From Actinotignum schaalii (GTDB taxonomy: Bacteria > Actinomycetota > Actinomycetes > Actinomycetales > Actinomycetaceae), in assembly GCF_000724605.1 (NCBI RefSeq), contig NZ_CP008802.1, forward strand, positions 372,001 to 436,000: a DNA stretch of 64,000 nt. Direction: 5' to 3'. Below are positions 42,557 to 51,853 of this stretch, in pieces. How positions within the stretch are numbered: the first letter of the stretch is position 1; every line of letters starts with the position of its first letter. The notes beneath the pieces were generated by a model. That model searched no databases and had not been told where the DNA came from. It saw only the letters and a program-made list of their open reading frames with translations. Both the position numbers and the translations under genes were made by a program.

Positions 42557-44170
42557 GTGATTACGGCTTCTGATCTCACAATCCGCATCGGCACGCGTGA
42601 ACTTGTCCAGCACGCCAGTTTTCAGGTCCACAAGGGTATGCGCGTGGGCCTGGTGGGGCGCAATGGCGCGGGCAAAACCACGATGACCCGCCTGCTGGCG
42701 GGCGAAGGCACCACCTCGGATGCCGTTGATTACGAAGGAACTCTGCACTGGAGCGGCACCATCGCCTACCTCCCGCAAGATACCCACGATGGGGATCCGA
42801 ACCAGATCGCCCGGGATCGCATCTTGGAGGCCCGCGGAATTGACGCCACGATCCGCCGTATCCGCAAGGCGGAAAAAGATATGGCCGAATGCACCGGTAC
42901 CCGCCAGCAAAAAGCTATGGAACGCTACGTGCGCCTGGATCAGGAGTTCACCGCGGCCGGGGGCTGGGCCGCCAACGCCCAGGCTTCCCAAATGGCCGCG
43001 GCTCTGGGCCTGGACGAACGCATCCTCAACCAGCCGCTGGGGACTCTCTCGGGTGGGCAGCGCCGCCGCGTCGATCTGGCGCGGGTGCTTTTTTCCCAGG
43101 CAGATACGCTGCTCCTGGACGAACCGACCAACCATCTCGACCACGATTCTCTCCTGTGGTTGCGCGATTACCTCACCAATTATTCGGGTGGTTTCGTGGT
43201 GATTTCCCACTCGGTGGATCTGCTGGAAGAAACGGTCACGGCGGTATGGCATTTGGATGCCAACCGGGCGGTCCTCGACCAGTACGCGATGGGCTGGTCG
43301 GCTTATCTCAAGCAGCGTGAAACCGATGAGCGCCGGCGCCGGCAGATGCGCGCCAATGCCGAGAAGAAAGCGGATCATTTGCTGGCGCAGGCTAATAAGA
43401 TGCGCGCGAAGGCCACGAAGGCGGTGGCGGCCCAGAACATGGCGAAACGCGCGGAGAAGCTGCTCGAAGGCTTGGAAGAAGAACGCGCGGACGACAAAGT
43501 GGCAGCGCTGCGTTTCCCGGAGCCGGCTCCCTGCGGGAAAACACCCCTGCGGGCCCGGGGCCTATCAAAATCCTACGGTTCGCTGGAGGTGTTCACCGGC
43601 GTTGACCTGGCGATTGACCGCGGTTCGCGCGTCGTCGTGCTAGGTCTCAACGGCGCGGGCAAAACCACGCTGTTGCGTTTACTGTACGGAACGGAAACCC
43701 CGGATACCGGTGAAGTGCTCCCCGGGCACGGCCTCAAGCTGGGCTATTACGCGCAGGAACACGATTTTATCGATACGGATAAAACTGTGGTTGATAATTT
43801 GCGTTACGTCGCCCCGGAGTTCGACGAAACAGGCTTACGTACCGTGCTCGGTTCCTTTTTGTTTTCGGGCGACGACGCCGATAAGCCCGCCCGCGTCCTC
43901 TCCGGCGGTGAAAAGACCCGCCTGGCTTTGGCCATGCTAGTGGTTTCGCGCGCCAATGTGCTGTTGCTGGACGAACCAACCAATAATCTTGACCCGGCCT
44001 CCCGGGAGAAAATCCTTGGCGCCCTGGGCAAGTACGAAGGCGCCGTCGTACTGGTCACGCACGACGAAGGTGCCGTGACCGCGCTCAATCCCGAGCGTGT
44101 GCTTCTCCTCCCGGACGGGGATGAAGATTTGTGGAGCGACGACTATCTGGAGTTGGTGTCCCTCGCCTAG
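42557..44170 (+). CDS. ABC-F family ribosome-associated ATPase
   Basis: A 537-residue protein with two ABC domains and no membrane region. Walker A motifs are GRNGAGKTT (about 36-44) and GLNGAGKTT (about 367), signatures LSGGQRRRVDLARV and LSGGEKTRLALAMLV, and Walker B LLLDEPTNHLD and LLLDEPTNNLD. The charged linker between them is the P-site tRNA-interaction motif. ABC-F proteins act on stalled ribosomes or protect them from antibiotics. Close position downstream of suf recalls Mycobacterium Rv1473. Apparently leaderless, with GTG start. Confidence 0.92.
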   Translation: MITASDLTIRIGTRELVQHASFQVHKGMRVGLVGRNGAGKTTMTRLLAGEGTTSDAVDYEGTLHWSGTIAYLPQDTHDGDPNQIARDRILEARGIDATIRRIRKAEKDMAECTGTRQQKAMERYVRLDQEFTAAGGWAANAQASQMAAALGLDERILNQPLGTLSGGQRRRVDLARVLFSQADTLLLDEPTNHLDHDSLLWLRDYLTNYSGGFVVISHSVDLLEETVTAVWHLDANRAVLDQYAMGWSAYLKQRETDERRRRQMRANAEKKADHLLAQANKMRAKATKAVAAQNMAKRAEKLLEGLEEERADDKVAALRFPEPAPCGKTPLRARGLSKSYGSLEVFTGVDLAIDRGSRVVVLGLNGAGKTTLLRLLYGTETPDTGEVLPGHGLKLGYYAQEHDFIDTDKTVVDNLRYVAPEFDETGLRTVLGSFLFSGDDADKPARVLSGGEKTRLALAMLVVSRANVLLLDEPTNNLDPASREKILGALGKYEGAVVLVTHDEGAVTALNPERVLLLPDGDEDLWSDDYLELVSLA

Positions 44171-44225
44171 ATACCGGTGGTCACTCGCGGAGTTGTAACG
44201 CGGGGAAATCTGGCTGTGGATACGG

Positions 44226-44260
44226 GTGTGCCCGGTACCGGAAACCGATACCGGGCACAC
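44226..44260. terminator. Hairpin between the ABC-F gene and convergent glgC
   Basis: GTGTGCCCGGTA (44226-44237) pairs perfectly with TACCGGGCACAC (44249-44260), loop 11 nt. There is no strong T-run, but its placement between convergent genes supports terminator function. Confidence 0.7.
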
Positions 44261-44317
44261 ACGAGCCTGAAGCTAAGCAGGCGGCGCAACCACGGAATAA
44301 CTCAGCCGCGCAACCGC

Positions 44318-45568
44318 TTAGCGGCGCACCACCGCATTCTTGGGAACCACAACCACGCCGCCTTCCGAGACGTAGAAACCGCGTTCGCGGTCGTAATCGT
44401 GGTTGACACCCAGCTGCGCACCTTCTTCGATCTGGACATTCTTATCAACGATGGCGCGAATAACGGTGGCATTGCGGCCCACGTTGACGCCGTCGAGCAG
44501 CACCGATTCGCGCACCGAGGACCAGGAATTCACCCGCACACCGGGGGAGAGCACCGATCCGATCACTTCGCCACCGGAGACGATAACACCGGGGGAAACA
44601 ATGGAATCCAGGGCGTGCCCGAGGCGTTCGTGATGCCCGTACACAAATTTTGCGGGCGGTAACCCGGTGTAGCCGGTCAGGATCGGCCAGCGCTCGTTGT
44701 ACAGGTTGAAATCCGGGGTAACCGAAATAAGATCCATATTCGCCGCGTAGTAGGCGTCAATGGTACCCACGTCACGCCAGTAATCCTTGTCCCGTTCACC
44801 TTCACCGGGGATGCGGTTATAGGTGAAATCGTAGACGCCGCAATTACCGGCTTCCACGAACCGCGGAACAATGCTTCCGCCCATATCATGGGCGGAACTG
44901 GGATCCGCGGCGTCATTCTGAAGAGCCTCAACCAGGGCGTCAGTATTGAAAATGTAATTGCCCATGGAGGCCAGGAACTGATCCGGGGCTTCTTCCAGGC
45001 CCAAACCGGAGGTATCCTGCGGCTTTTCCAGGAACCGGGAAACCTTTTGGTGGTTTTCCGCATCCACATCAATAACACCGAAGGAAGGTGCCAGTTCCAG
45101 CGGCTGGCGAATACCGGCAATGGTCAGGTCAAAACCGGACTCGACATGCTGGTCCATCATCTGGGAGAAGTCCATACGGTAGATATTGTCCGCTCCGGTT
45201 ACGAGCACAACATCGGGCCGTTCATCATCAATGACGTTCATGGACTGGTAAATGGCATCCGCACTTCCGGAGAACCACCCCTTGCCGCGCCGCTGCTGGG
45301 CGGGAACCGGGGCCACATAATTGCCCAAGAGGTTGGACATACGCCAGGTTCTCGTAATATGGCGATCCAGCGAATGCGACTTGTACTGGGTAAGCACGAT
45401 GATCTGGAGGTATCCAGAATTCACGATGTTACTCAGCGCGAAGTCGATCAGCCGGTAAATGCCCCCGAAAGGAACCGCGGGTTTCGCTCGATCTTCAGTG
45501 AGCGGCATTAAACGCTTGCCTTCGCCTCCCGCAAGGACGATGGCCAGAACGCGTAAATCTCTCCTCAT
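44318..45568 (-). CDS. glgC: Glucose-1-phosphate adenylyltransferase
   Basis: A 416-residue enzyme making ADP-glucose from ATP and glucose-1-phosphate. N-terminal [28 protein letters not shown] (about residues 9-36), the FLEKP segment and the C-terminal left-handed beta-helix ([21 protein letters not shown]) are complete. I start at ATG 45568. No ribosome-binding site is seen, but TACGCT lies 6 nt upstream. It is divergent from the ADP-glucose-using glycosyltransferase, as at Mycobacterium Rv1213/Rv1212c. Confidence 0.96.
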   Translation of the reverse strand: MRRDLRVLAIVLAGGEGKRLMPLTEDRAKPAVPFGGIYRLIDFALSNIVNSGYLQIIVLTQYKSHSLDRHITRTWRMSNLLGNYVAPVPAQQRRGKGWFSGSADAIYQSMNVIDDERPDVVLVTGADNIYRMDFSQMMDQHVESGFDLTIAGIRQPLELAPSFGVIDVDAENHQKVSRFLEKPQDTSGLGLEEAPDQFLASMGNYIFNTDALVEALQNDAADPSSAHDMGGSIVPRFVEAGNCGVYDFTYNRIPGEGERDKDYWRDVGTIDAYYAANMDLISVTPDFNLYNERWPILTGYTGLPPAKFVYGHHERLGHALDSIVSPGVIVSGGEVIGSVLSPGVRVNSWSSVRESVLLDGVNVGRNATVIRAIVDKNVQIEEGAQLGVNHDYDRERGFYVSEGGVVVVPKNAVVRR

Positions 45569-45574
45569 GACTAC

Positions 45575-45580
45575 AGCGTA
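45575..45580 (-). promoter_or_regulatory. -10 box TACGCT of glgC
   Basis: On the minus strand, TACGCT is 6 nt before the glgC ATG, giving a probable leaderless mRNA. It shares the 200-nt divergent region with glgM. Confidence 0.5.
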
Positions 45581-45766
45581 CCGTAAAACGTGAAGTTGAA
45601 CACCCGCTTCCGCGGGGTATGTGGACAAGTCGGGCGTCGGTCCACGCTGTGGATGAATGAGGGCCGCGGCTGTGTTTCCGGGGGTGGTGGGTTACCCTTG
45701 AGGTAGTACGCTCGCATGATCCGCTTCGTGGGGAAGCGGACGGCGGCGAAGAAGCCGGAGGCAACC

Positions 45767-47014
45767 ATGCGCATTGATTTACTTACTCGCGAATACCCCC
45801 CGCACGTGTACGGAGGCGCGGGAGTCCACGTGACCGAGCTTTCCCGTGTGCTCGCCCAGCATGCTGATATTCACGTGCGTGCTTTTGATGGCCCGCGCGC
45901 ACCTTCTGAGAACAAAGACGTTCCCGCGGGTGTAGCGCTGGAAGGCTATGACTACCTCAAAGAACTTGAGGGCGCGAACGCGGCCGTGCGCACCATGGGT
46001 GTTGATCTTAATATGGTCACGGATGTGGAAGGTGCGGATCTGGTGCACTCCCACACCTGGTACGCGAATTTCGCCGGGCATATCGCTTCGATTCTTTACG
46101 GTATTCCGCATGTGATTTCCGCGCATTCCCTGGAACCGCTGCGCCCGTGGAAACGCGAACAGCTCGGGGGTGGCTACCAGCTGAGCTCCTGGGTGGAAAA
46201 AACCGCGTACGAATCCGCGGCCGGAATCGTGGCGGTATCGCACGCGATGCGCTCCGATATTTTGCGCTGCTACCCGAATATTGCGCCCGAGCGGGTACGG
46301 GTAATCCACAACGGTATTGATTTGACTACCTGGAAGGCTCCGGAAACCAGCGCGGAGAAGGAAGAAGCCCGCCGGTATTTCGCCAGCTACGGCCTGGATC
46401 CGGATCGCCCCACCATTATGTTCGTCGGGCGCATTACCCGCCAGAAGGGCGTGCCGGGGCTGCTGCGCGCGCTGCGCCAGGTAGATAAGGGCGTGCAGGT
46501 AGTGCTGTGCGCCGGGGCTCCTGATACTCCCGAAATCTTGGAGGAAACAAAGGCGCTGGTGGCGAAGCTGCAGGCCGAACGCGAAGGCGTGGTCTGGATT
46601 GACGATATGCTCAGCCAGGATCGCATCGTCGCCCTGGAATCGTGCTGCACCACCTTTGTTACTCCCTCCATTTATGAGCCGCTCGGCATTGTTAACCTGG
46701 AGGCGATGGCGGTGGGGCTTCCGGTGGTCGGCACCGAAACCGGGGGAATTCCCGATTGCATCGTGCACGGAACCACCGGGCTGCTCGTTCCTATTGAACA
46801 GGCTCAGGACGGCACCGGCACCCCGCTCAATCCAGAGCAATTCGAGGCAGATCTGGCCGCGGCTCTCAACGAGGTGTGCTCCGATCAGGAGCGGGCCGCG
46901 CAGATGGGCCTGGCTGGCCGGTGCCGGGTGGAGGACCACTTCTCCTGGGAAGCTATCGGCGAAAAAACCATGGAATTCTACCGCGAACTCGTGGATAACT
47001 ATCCGCGGCGCTAA
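45767..47014 (+). CDS. glgM: ADP-glucose-dependent glycosyltransferase GlgM/GlgA
   Basis: A 415-residue GT4/GT5-like transferase. N-terminal REYPPHVYGGAGVHVTEL (about residues 7-24) and C-terminal YEPLGIVNLEAMAVGLPVVGTETGG are the nucleotide-sugar signatures. In actinobacteria this family (Rv1212c) makes alpha-maltose-1-phosphate from ADP-glucose and glucose-1-phosphate. Older annotation calls it glycogen synthase GlgA. ATG at 45767 follows GGAGG. GlgC supplies its substrate. Confidence 0.88.
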   Translation: MRIDLLTREYPPHVYGGAGVHVTELSRVLAQHADIHVRAFDGPRAPSENKDVPAGVALEGYDYLKELEGANAAVRTMGVDLNMVTDVEGADLVHSHTWYANFAGHIASILYGIPHVISAHSLEPLRPWKREQLGGGYQLSSWVEKTAYESAAGIVAVSHAMRSDILRCYPNIAPERVRVIHNGIDLTTWKAPETSAEKEEARRYFASYGLDPDRPTIMFVGRITRQKGVPGLLRALRQVDKGVQVVLCAGAPDTPEILEETKALVAKLQAEREGVVWIDDMLSQDRIVALESCCTTFVTPSIYEPLGIVNLEAMAVGLPVVGTETGGIPDCIVHGTTGLLVPIEQAQDGTGTPLNPEQFEADLAAALNEVCSDQERAAQMGLAGRCRVEDHFSWEAIGEKTMEFYRELVDNYPRR

Positions 47015-47037
47015 CCGGTTATGTCGTAGCGGCACGC

Positions 47038-47043
47038 TATTCT
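47038..47043 (+). promoter_or_regulatory. -10 box TATTCT of the lone ABC ATPase gene
   Basis: TATTCT is 6 nt before the ATG. It lies 24 nt after the glgM stop, so the two genes are probably separately transcribed. Confidence 0.5.
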
Positions 47044-47049
47044 AGAACC

Positions 47050-47835
47050 ATGGGTGACGTGCTGTCTTTGAAAGATGTATCGCTGCGCCGCGGGGCTACG
47101 GAAATCCTCCGCTCGGTATCGTGGGATGTTAATTCCGGGGAACGCTGGGTGATTTTCGGGCCCAACGGCGCCGGGAAAACCACGCTCATACAGGTGGCCG
47201 CCGCGCGGCTCTTCCCCAGCTCGGGAAGTGTGGAGCTCATGGGCGAACGCCTGGGCACGGTGGATGTGCGGGAGCTGCGCAGCGCCGTGGGCGTGACCTC
47301 AGCCGGGATTGATGCTCGCATCCCCGGGGGTGAAACCGTTTTCCAAGCGGTGCGCACCGCCGCCTACGGGCACCTGGCCGCCTGGAATGAGGAGTACGAC
47401 GCCGCAGATGACGCCCGCGCCCGCGCCATGTTGCGCAGGCTCGGTTTGCGGGACCTCGAGGATCGTAAAGTTGCGCACCTATCGTCCGGGGAACGTAAAC
47501 GCTTAGGGATCGCGCGGGCCCTCATGCCTAATCCGGAAGTTCTTATTCTGGATGAACCTACCTCGGGCCTGGATGTGGGTGGGCGCGAACGCCTGCTGGC
47601 TACCCTCTCGCGGCTGGCCGGGGCAGCGTACGCCCCGGCGATGCTGCTGGTGACCCATCACGTTGAGGAAATCCCGGTTGGTTTTACCCATATGCTGCTC
47701 CTCAAAGCGGGCAGTGTGGTGGCCGCCGGGCCGCTAGCGGAGGTGCTAACCTCCGCGCAGCTTTCGGAAGCATTTGATTATCCGCTTCGGGTGGAAGAAA
47801 ACGCGGGTCGGTATACCGCGCGCGCTGCCCGCTAG
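47050..47835 (+). CDS. Single ABC-transporter ATPase subunit, no permease nearby
   Basis: A 261-residue ATPase. Walker A GPNGAGKTT (about residues 37-45), signature LSSGERKRLGIARAL (about 141-155) and Walker B VLILDEPTSGLDVGG (about 161-175). The D-loop and a C-terminal tail are present. No transmembrane partner is encoded nearby, so the transported substrate or true role is unknown. Similar lone ATPases of actinobacteria are often listed as Fe or cobalamin importers. Confidence 0.8.
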   Translation: MGDVLSLKDVSLRRGATEILRSVSWDVNSGERWVIFGPNGAGKTTLIQVAAARLFPSSGSVELMGERLGTVDVRELRSAVGVTSAGIDARIPGGETVFQAVRTAAYGHLAAWNEEYDAADDARARAMLRRLGLRDLEDRKVAHLSSGERKRLGIARALMPNPEVLILDEPTSGLDVGGRERLLATLSRLAGAAYAPAMLLVTHHVEEIPVGFTHMLLLKAGSVVAAGPLAEVLTSAQLSEAFDYPLRVEENAGRYTARAAR

Positions 47836-47845
47836 CGGGATCTGG

Positions 47846-47931
47846 CGCTCGGTATATCCGTAGCCCGGGCTATTTCGCGGGCGGAATATCCGTTATTCCG
47901 CGTTCAGTAGATTTTCCGCTCGGTATATCCG
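47846..47931. repeat. Two exact copies of CGCTCGGTATATCCG around a hairpin
   Basis: The 15-bp sequence occurs at 47846-47860 and 47917-47931. Between them GCGGAATA (47881-47888) and TATTCCGC (47894-47901) form a perfect 8-bp stem with a 5-nt loop, followed by a T-rich stretch (ATTTT at 47911). It lies between the ABC ATPase and NfeD genes and could end the first or regulate the second. Confidence 0.75.
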
Positions 47932-48023
47932 AGGCGCAGGGTGTCCGGTAGCATGGCACCAGAGGACGAAGAGGCCCGGAGCCGGAGAACCGGTTGGGTG
48001 GAACTCTCAGGAAAGGGAGAACA

Positions 48024-48446
48024 ATGACGTGGCAAATTTGGGTCATCGCCGGGTTAGCACTCGCAATTGTTGAGATGTTTACCCTCGATTTCACTTTCCT
48101 CATGCTGGGGCTAGCTGCCCTGGCCACCGCGGGAGTGGCCCTGGGAACAGATATCCTGTGGATCCAAATCGTCGCCTACGGAATTTTCGCTCTGATTCTC
48201 TTGTTTTTCGCCCGTCCTTGGGCGCGCCGCCACATCAACCCGCGCGGCGCCGCCGTCGGCAATGTAGAAGCGCAGGTAGGCCGGCGTGCTTACGCACTCA
48301 CGGAGATTACCGAGCGCGGCGGGCGCGTGAAAATTGGCGGAGATGAATGGAGTGCACGCACCGCTGCGGGGCGCATCCCGGAGGGCGGCGTCGTACTTGT
48401 GCAAGCAATTGACGGTGCCACCGCAATCGTGACCCCGGAATCATAA
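48024..48446 (+). CDS. NfeD-like membrane protein
   Basis: A 140-residue protein with two or three N-terminal hydrophobic segments (VIAGLALAIVEMFT, FLMLGLAALATAGVAL, IVAYGIFALILLFFARPW) and a C-terminal OB-like soluble domain (VGRRAYALTEITERGGRVKIGGDEWSARTA). NfeD proteins partner with the SPFH protein encoded next to them. ATG at 48024 follows GAAAGGGAGAA. Confidence 0.9.
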   Translation: MTWQIWVIAGLALAIVEMFTLDFTFLMLGLAALATAGVALGTDILWIQIVAYGIFALILLFFARPWARRHINPRGAAVGNVEAQVGRRAYALTEITERGGRVKIGGDEWSARTAAGRIPEGGVVLVQAIDGATAIVTPES

Positions 48447-48511
48447 GTTTTATCTGCTTCACGTACCACCGAAAAGTCACCGAGGCCGCCTAGCGGCACA
48501 AAGGAAAAATC

Positions 48512-49603
48512 ATGGATGCTGATATCAACGCGAGCACGGTTATTGGCGTGCTCCTGCTCTTACTCCTTCTCCTTGTGGTGGTGGCGGTGTTCCGTTCCGT
48601 CATCAAGGTGCAGCAAGGCTACCAGGTGGTTGTGGAACGCCTGGGTCGCTACCATTCCGTGCTGCAACCGGGGCTGCATTTCCTGGTGCCGTTCTTCGAC
48701 GCGGTACGCCAGCGCATCGATATGCGTGAGCAAGTGGTTCCTTTCCCGCCCCAGCCGGTTATTACCTCCGATAACATCAACGTCTCCATTGACACGGTTA
48801 TCTACTACCAGGTGACGAACGCGTATTCCGCAACCTACGAAATTGCCGACCCGATGACGGGTATTGAGCAGCTGGCCGTCACCACCTTGCGTAACATCAT
48901 CGGCACTATGGATATGGAACAGGCCCTGACCGGCCGTGACCGTATTAATGACCAGCTTCGCAGCGTGCTGGACGATGCCACCGGGCGCTGGGGTATTCGC
49001 GTTTCCCGCGTGGAACTCAAGGCGATTGACCCGCCGGCTACCGTTCAGGGCGCAATGGAACAGCAGATGAAGGCCGAACGTGACCGCCGCGCTGCGATTC
49101 TCACCGCGGAAGGTATTAAGCAGTCCCAGATTTTGACCGCTGAAGGTGAAAAGCAATCGGCTATTCTCAAGGCTGAAGGTCAGGCTCAGGCCACCGTCCT
49201 CAAGGCGCAGGGTGAATCCCGCGCTATTCTTCAGGTCTTTGACGCGATCCACAAGGGCAATGCCGATCCGAAGCTGCTCTCCTACGAATACATTAAGACG
49301 CTGCCGCAGATCGCCAATTCGCAGTCCTCGAAGCTGTGGATTGTTCCTACCGAGCTCACCGCCGCGCTCGACGCGGTGCAGAAGGGCTTCGGTGGGGGCC
49401 GTAGCGGCGGAGGAGATGACTCCAGCCCGACCGGGCCCACCGGGGTCGATTTTGAGAACGCGGCCGATGTGGCTGATGTTCTCAAGGAAACCACCCTCCC
49501 CGATATTGATTCGGCGCTGGCCGATGCGCGCGGGGAAGCCAATCGCGCTGTTGATGATGCGCGCGGTTCCGTTTCCGATCCTAACCAGATCCCGAAGAAC
49601 TAA
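48512..49603 (+). CDS. SPFH/Band-7 (stomatin-like) membrane protein
   Basis: A 363-residue protein with one N-terminal membrane helix (VIGVLLLLLLLLVVVAVF) followed by the Band-7 domain (VVVERLGRYHSVLQPGLHFLVPFFD; QVVPFPPQPVITSDNINVSIDTVIYYQ) and a long coiled coil. Residues after about 300 are low-complexity Gly/Ser/Asp. It is expected to oligomerise in the membrane as a flotillin-like scaffold with NfeD. AAAGGAAAA precedes the ATG. Confidence 0.92.
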   Translation: MDADINASTVIGVLLLLLLLLVVVAVFRSVIKVQQGYQVVVERLGRYHSVLQPGLHFLVPFFDAVRQRIDMREQVVPFPPQPVITSDNINVSIDTVIYYQVTNAYSATYEIADPMTGIEQLAVTTLRNIIGTMDMEQALTGRDRINDQLRSVLDDATGRWGIRVSRVELKAIDPPATVQGAMEQQMKAERDRRAAILTAEGIKQSQILTAEGEKQSAILKAEGQAQATVLKAQGESRAILQVFDAIHKGNADPKLLSYEYIKTLPQIANSQSSKLWIVPTELTAALDAVQKGFGGGRSGGGDDSSPTGPTGVDFENAADVADVLKETTLPDIDSALADARGEANRAVDDARGSVSDPNQIPKN

Positions 49604-49656
49604 GCGAAAAAACAAGCTTACCGGCGTGTGGAATCGCCGAGTTTGATATCGATAAT

Positions 49657-49703
49657 TGGCCGGGGCTGCCCACTGCGTACAACGCGCGGGGCGGCCCCGG
49701 CCA
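49657..49703 (+). terminator. Terminator of the NfeD-SPFH unit
   Basis: TGGCCGGGGC (49657-49666) with GCCCCGGCCA (49694-49703) plus five further pairs make a stem of about 15 bp, with TTTG beyond. Confidence 0.75.
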
Positions 49704-49740
49704 TTTGTATCCGATACCGGCGTGGTGGCACGCTTGCTAT

Positions 49741-50598
49741 GTGTTGATTTACCTCGATAACGTTGCGGCTCCCGAACTTGATGATTATTTCCGGCTCACC
49801 GATGTGCATCTGCGCCGCTTACTCGAACCCGAGCGCGGGGTGTATATGGCCGAATCGACGAAAGTTATTGAGCGGGCTTTGCAGGCCGGCCACCAGCCGC
49901 GTTCCTTCCTCACCTCCCCGCGCTGGCTCCCGGATTTGCAAGCCTGCTTGGAGCGCTGCGGCTGGGAAGCAGATGGCGCAGCGGCACCCATCTACGTGGG
50001 TACCGATGAGATGCTCCAGGCAGTAACCGGCTTCAAAGTCCATCGGGGTGCCTTGGCCGCGATGCACCGCCCGGAATTGGCCGATGTGGCCACCCTGTTA
50101 GCGCAGGCACGCGAGGGGCGGGGCGCGCGGCGCGTCGTCGTTCTAGAAGGACTGGTGGACCACACAAACGTGGGCGCGATTTTCCGTTCCTGCGCCGGAC
50201 TCGGGGTCGATGCGGTGCTGGTGACCGATACGTGCGCCGATCCGCTGTATCGCCGTTCGGTGCGGGTGTCCATGGGGACCGTGTTTCAGGTGCCGTGGAC
50301 GCGGATCCACGAGTGGCCGCGCAGTATCGAAAAATTGCACGGTCTCGGTTTCCTCACGGCCGCTTTAGCGTTGGAGGACGACGCCGAAACTCTGGATGAT
50401 TTCGCGAATCGCGCTGACGTGCTGGCTCCGGATTCGCGGGTCGCGCTTATTCTCGGAACGGAAGGGGACGGCCTGAGCGCGCGCACCGTTGCGAGCGCGG
50501 GTACCCGGGTCATTATTCCCATGGCCGGGCACGTGGATTCCCTCAATGTGGCCGCGGCGAGCGCGGTGGCTTGCTGGGCGCTGCGCACCCGCGACTGA
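49741..50598 (+). CDS. SPOUT-family RNA 2'-O-methyltransferase (TrmH/RlmB-like)
   Basis: A 285-residue SAM-dependent methyltransferase with the trefoil-knot motifs NVGAIFRSCAGLGVDAVLV (about 145-163), LGTEGDGLS and DSLNVAAASAVACW. The N-terminal substrate-binding region is about 100 residues long. It modifies rRNA or tRNA; the exact site is not evident. Start is uncertain: I use GTG 49741 because IYLDNV follows as in relatives. A CACGCT hexamer 6 nt before it is only a near match to a leaderless promoter. Confidence 0.85.
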   Translation: MLIYLDNVAAPELDDYFRLTDVHLRRLLEPERGVYMAESTKVIERALQAGHQPRSFLTSPRWLPDLQACLERCGWEADGAAAPIYVGTDEMLQAVTGFKVHRGALAAMHRPELADVATLLAQAREGRGARRVVVLEGLVDHTNVGAIFRSCAGLGVDAVLVTDTCADPLYRRSVRVSMGTVFQVPWTRIHEWPRSIEKLHGLGFLTAALALEDDAETLDDFANRADVLAPDSRVALILGTEGDGLSARTVASAGTRVIIPMAGHVDSLNVAAASAVACWALRTRD

Positions 50599-50834
50599 GG
50601 TGAAAGCGAAGCGGGAGCGAAGCGGAAATGAAGCGGGACTGCTGTGATAGTGCCTCGGGAATGTTGCGGGATCGTCGCGAAACTAAGGGAAGCGTGGAGC
50701 TAAAGGAAACGCAGAACTGAGGGAAGCGGAGCGCTACAAAACGGCAGGTAGAGCAGGCCCTTGAGAAAATAATTACTGTTAATGCCGGGTATACCCGGTG
50801 GAAAGAAGGTGCTACGCACGACGAAAGTGGAAGG
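50599..50834. promoter_or_regulatory. Intergenic region with XRE promoter and operator-like palindrome
   Basis: About 236 nt, first half full of short GCGAAGCGG-type direct repeats. A TACTGT -10-like hexamer (50774-50779) is followed at once by the perfect 14-mer CCGGGTATACCCGG (50785-50798), a likely operator for the downstream XRE protein. Confidence 0.55.
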
Positions 50835-51131
50835 GTGCAGGACAGTTCCCAAATTGATTCGCTCGTCGCGTGGCGCTTAGCGAAAACAGTACGTGACCGG
50901 CGTGAAAGCCTGGGAATGTCGCAAGAAGATCTCGCTTTGCGCGCCAATCTCAACCGCACCACGTTGCAATCGCTAGAAAGTGGGCGTTCCGATCATAAAA
51001 CCGGAAAGCCGTCGAATCCGCAGCTACGCACGCTGCTCCAATTGGCGCGGGCGCTGGAGATGTCCGCCGGGGAACTCCTCGGCGAAGCCGAGCGCCTCTA
51101 CGATCAGGCGCTTCGCGAAGAAGGCTTATAG
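50835..51131 (+). CDS. Small XRE-family transcriptional regulator
   Basis: A 98-residue helix-turn-helix protein (residues 20-75: RESLGMSQEDLALRANLNRTTLQSLESG with the XRE recognition-helix pattern). The C-terminal helix could dimerise. GTG start; a clear ribosome-binding site is missing, so the start may be off by a few codons. The 14-bp palindrome 37 nt upstream suggests autoregulation. Confidence 0.85.
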   Translation: MQDSSQIDSLVAWRLAKTVRDRRESLGMSQEDLALRANLNRTTLQSLESGRSDHKTGKPSNPQLRTLLQLARALEMSAGELLGEAERLYDQALREEGL

Positions 51132-51262
51132 CTAGTCCTATGGTGCTGTAGCGCGGCGGGAGGGGTATCGCCCGGATGCGGGCAGCCGCTAGCTTGGGGC
51201 CGTGTGCGGCGCGCGCTTAATGTGCAGCGCGGGCAGAGGGTTGAGGCGTGCCCGGAAAATTC
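51132..51262. other. Gap between convergent XRE and trmL genes
   Basis: 131 nt, GC-rich; I see no gene and no strong terminator. Confidence 0.5.
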
Positions 51263-51736
51263 TTAGGAAAATTGGGCGGCCCCGGGGTACCCGAGCTGGC
51301 GCCAGGCTTCGTACACGGCAATAGAGGCCGCATTCGCAAGATTAAGAGACCGCAGGTGGGGGAGCATCGGTATGCGCACCGCCGCGGTGATACGTTCGTG
51401 GGCGACGACGCGCGCGGGCAAGCCGGTCGGTTCAGGCCCGAAAAGGAGATAGTCCTCGGGCTGGTAGGAGACTTCGGCGAAGTTATTTTGGGTATGCCCG
51501 GTAAAAGCAAAGATGCGAGCATCGGGCGCGCTGGTGAGAAACTCCTCAAAATTCGGGTGGATGACGAGGTTGGCGAGGTCGTGGTAGTCCAAGCCGGCGC
51601 GTTTGAGATGGGCATCGGAAAAATCAAAACCGAGGGGCTCAATCAGGTGCAAAGTAGCGCCGGTACACGCCGCTAGGCGAATGGCCGCGCCGGTATTACC
51701 GGGAATGCGCGGCTCAAAGAAAACAATATGAAGCAC
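51263..51736 (-). CDS. trmL: tRNA (cytidine/uridine-34 2'-O)-methyltransferase TrmL
   Basis: A 157-residue minimal SPOUT methyltransferase. EPRIPGNTGAAIRLAACTG (about residues 8-26), FGPEPTGLP and RSLNLANAASIAVYEAWRQLGY are the TrmL signatures. It methylates the wobble base of tRNA-Leu isoacceptors. GTG start. Confidence 0.93.
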   Translation of the reverse strand: MLHIVFFEPRIPGNTGAAIRLAACTGATLHLIEPLGFDFSDAHLKRAGLDYHDLANLVIHPNFEEFLTSAPDARIFAFTGHTQNNFAEVSYQPEDYLLFGPEPTGLPARVVAHERITAAVRIPMLPHLRSLNLANAASIAVYEAWRQLGYPGAAQFS

Positions 51737-51812
51737 CTATCCAGGGTACTCGCCCAAGAATTTCGCGCGCGATTTTTGTGTCGTATCCCTTCGGTAGAGT
51801 AAAGCCGTACCG

Positions 51813-51833
51813 TAAAATCGAACATGCGTTCTA
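51813..51833 (+). promoter_or_regulatory. SOS promoter: -10 box TAAAAT and LexA box
   Basis: TCGAAC-ATGC-GTTCTA (51818-51833) is one base from the actinobacterial LexA consensus TCGAAC-N4-GTTCGA. It directly follows and shares a base with TAAAAT (51813-51818). LexA binding would cover the start of transcription of the imuA'-imuB-dnaE2 cassette. Confidence 0.88.
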
Positions 51834-51853
51834 ATCTGTTGTGTGGGGGTGCT

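Noticed and set aside
51824-51853. Longer ImuA' start at 51824
   Set aside because: This ATG is inside the LexA box and too close to the -10 to carry a ribosome-binding site.
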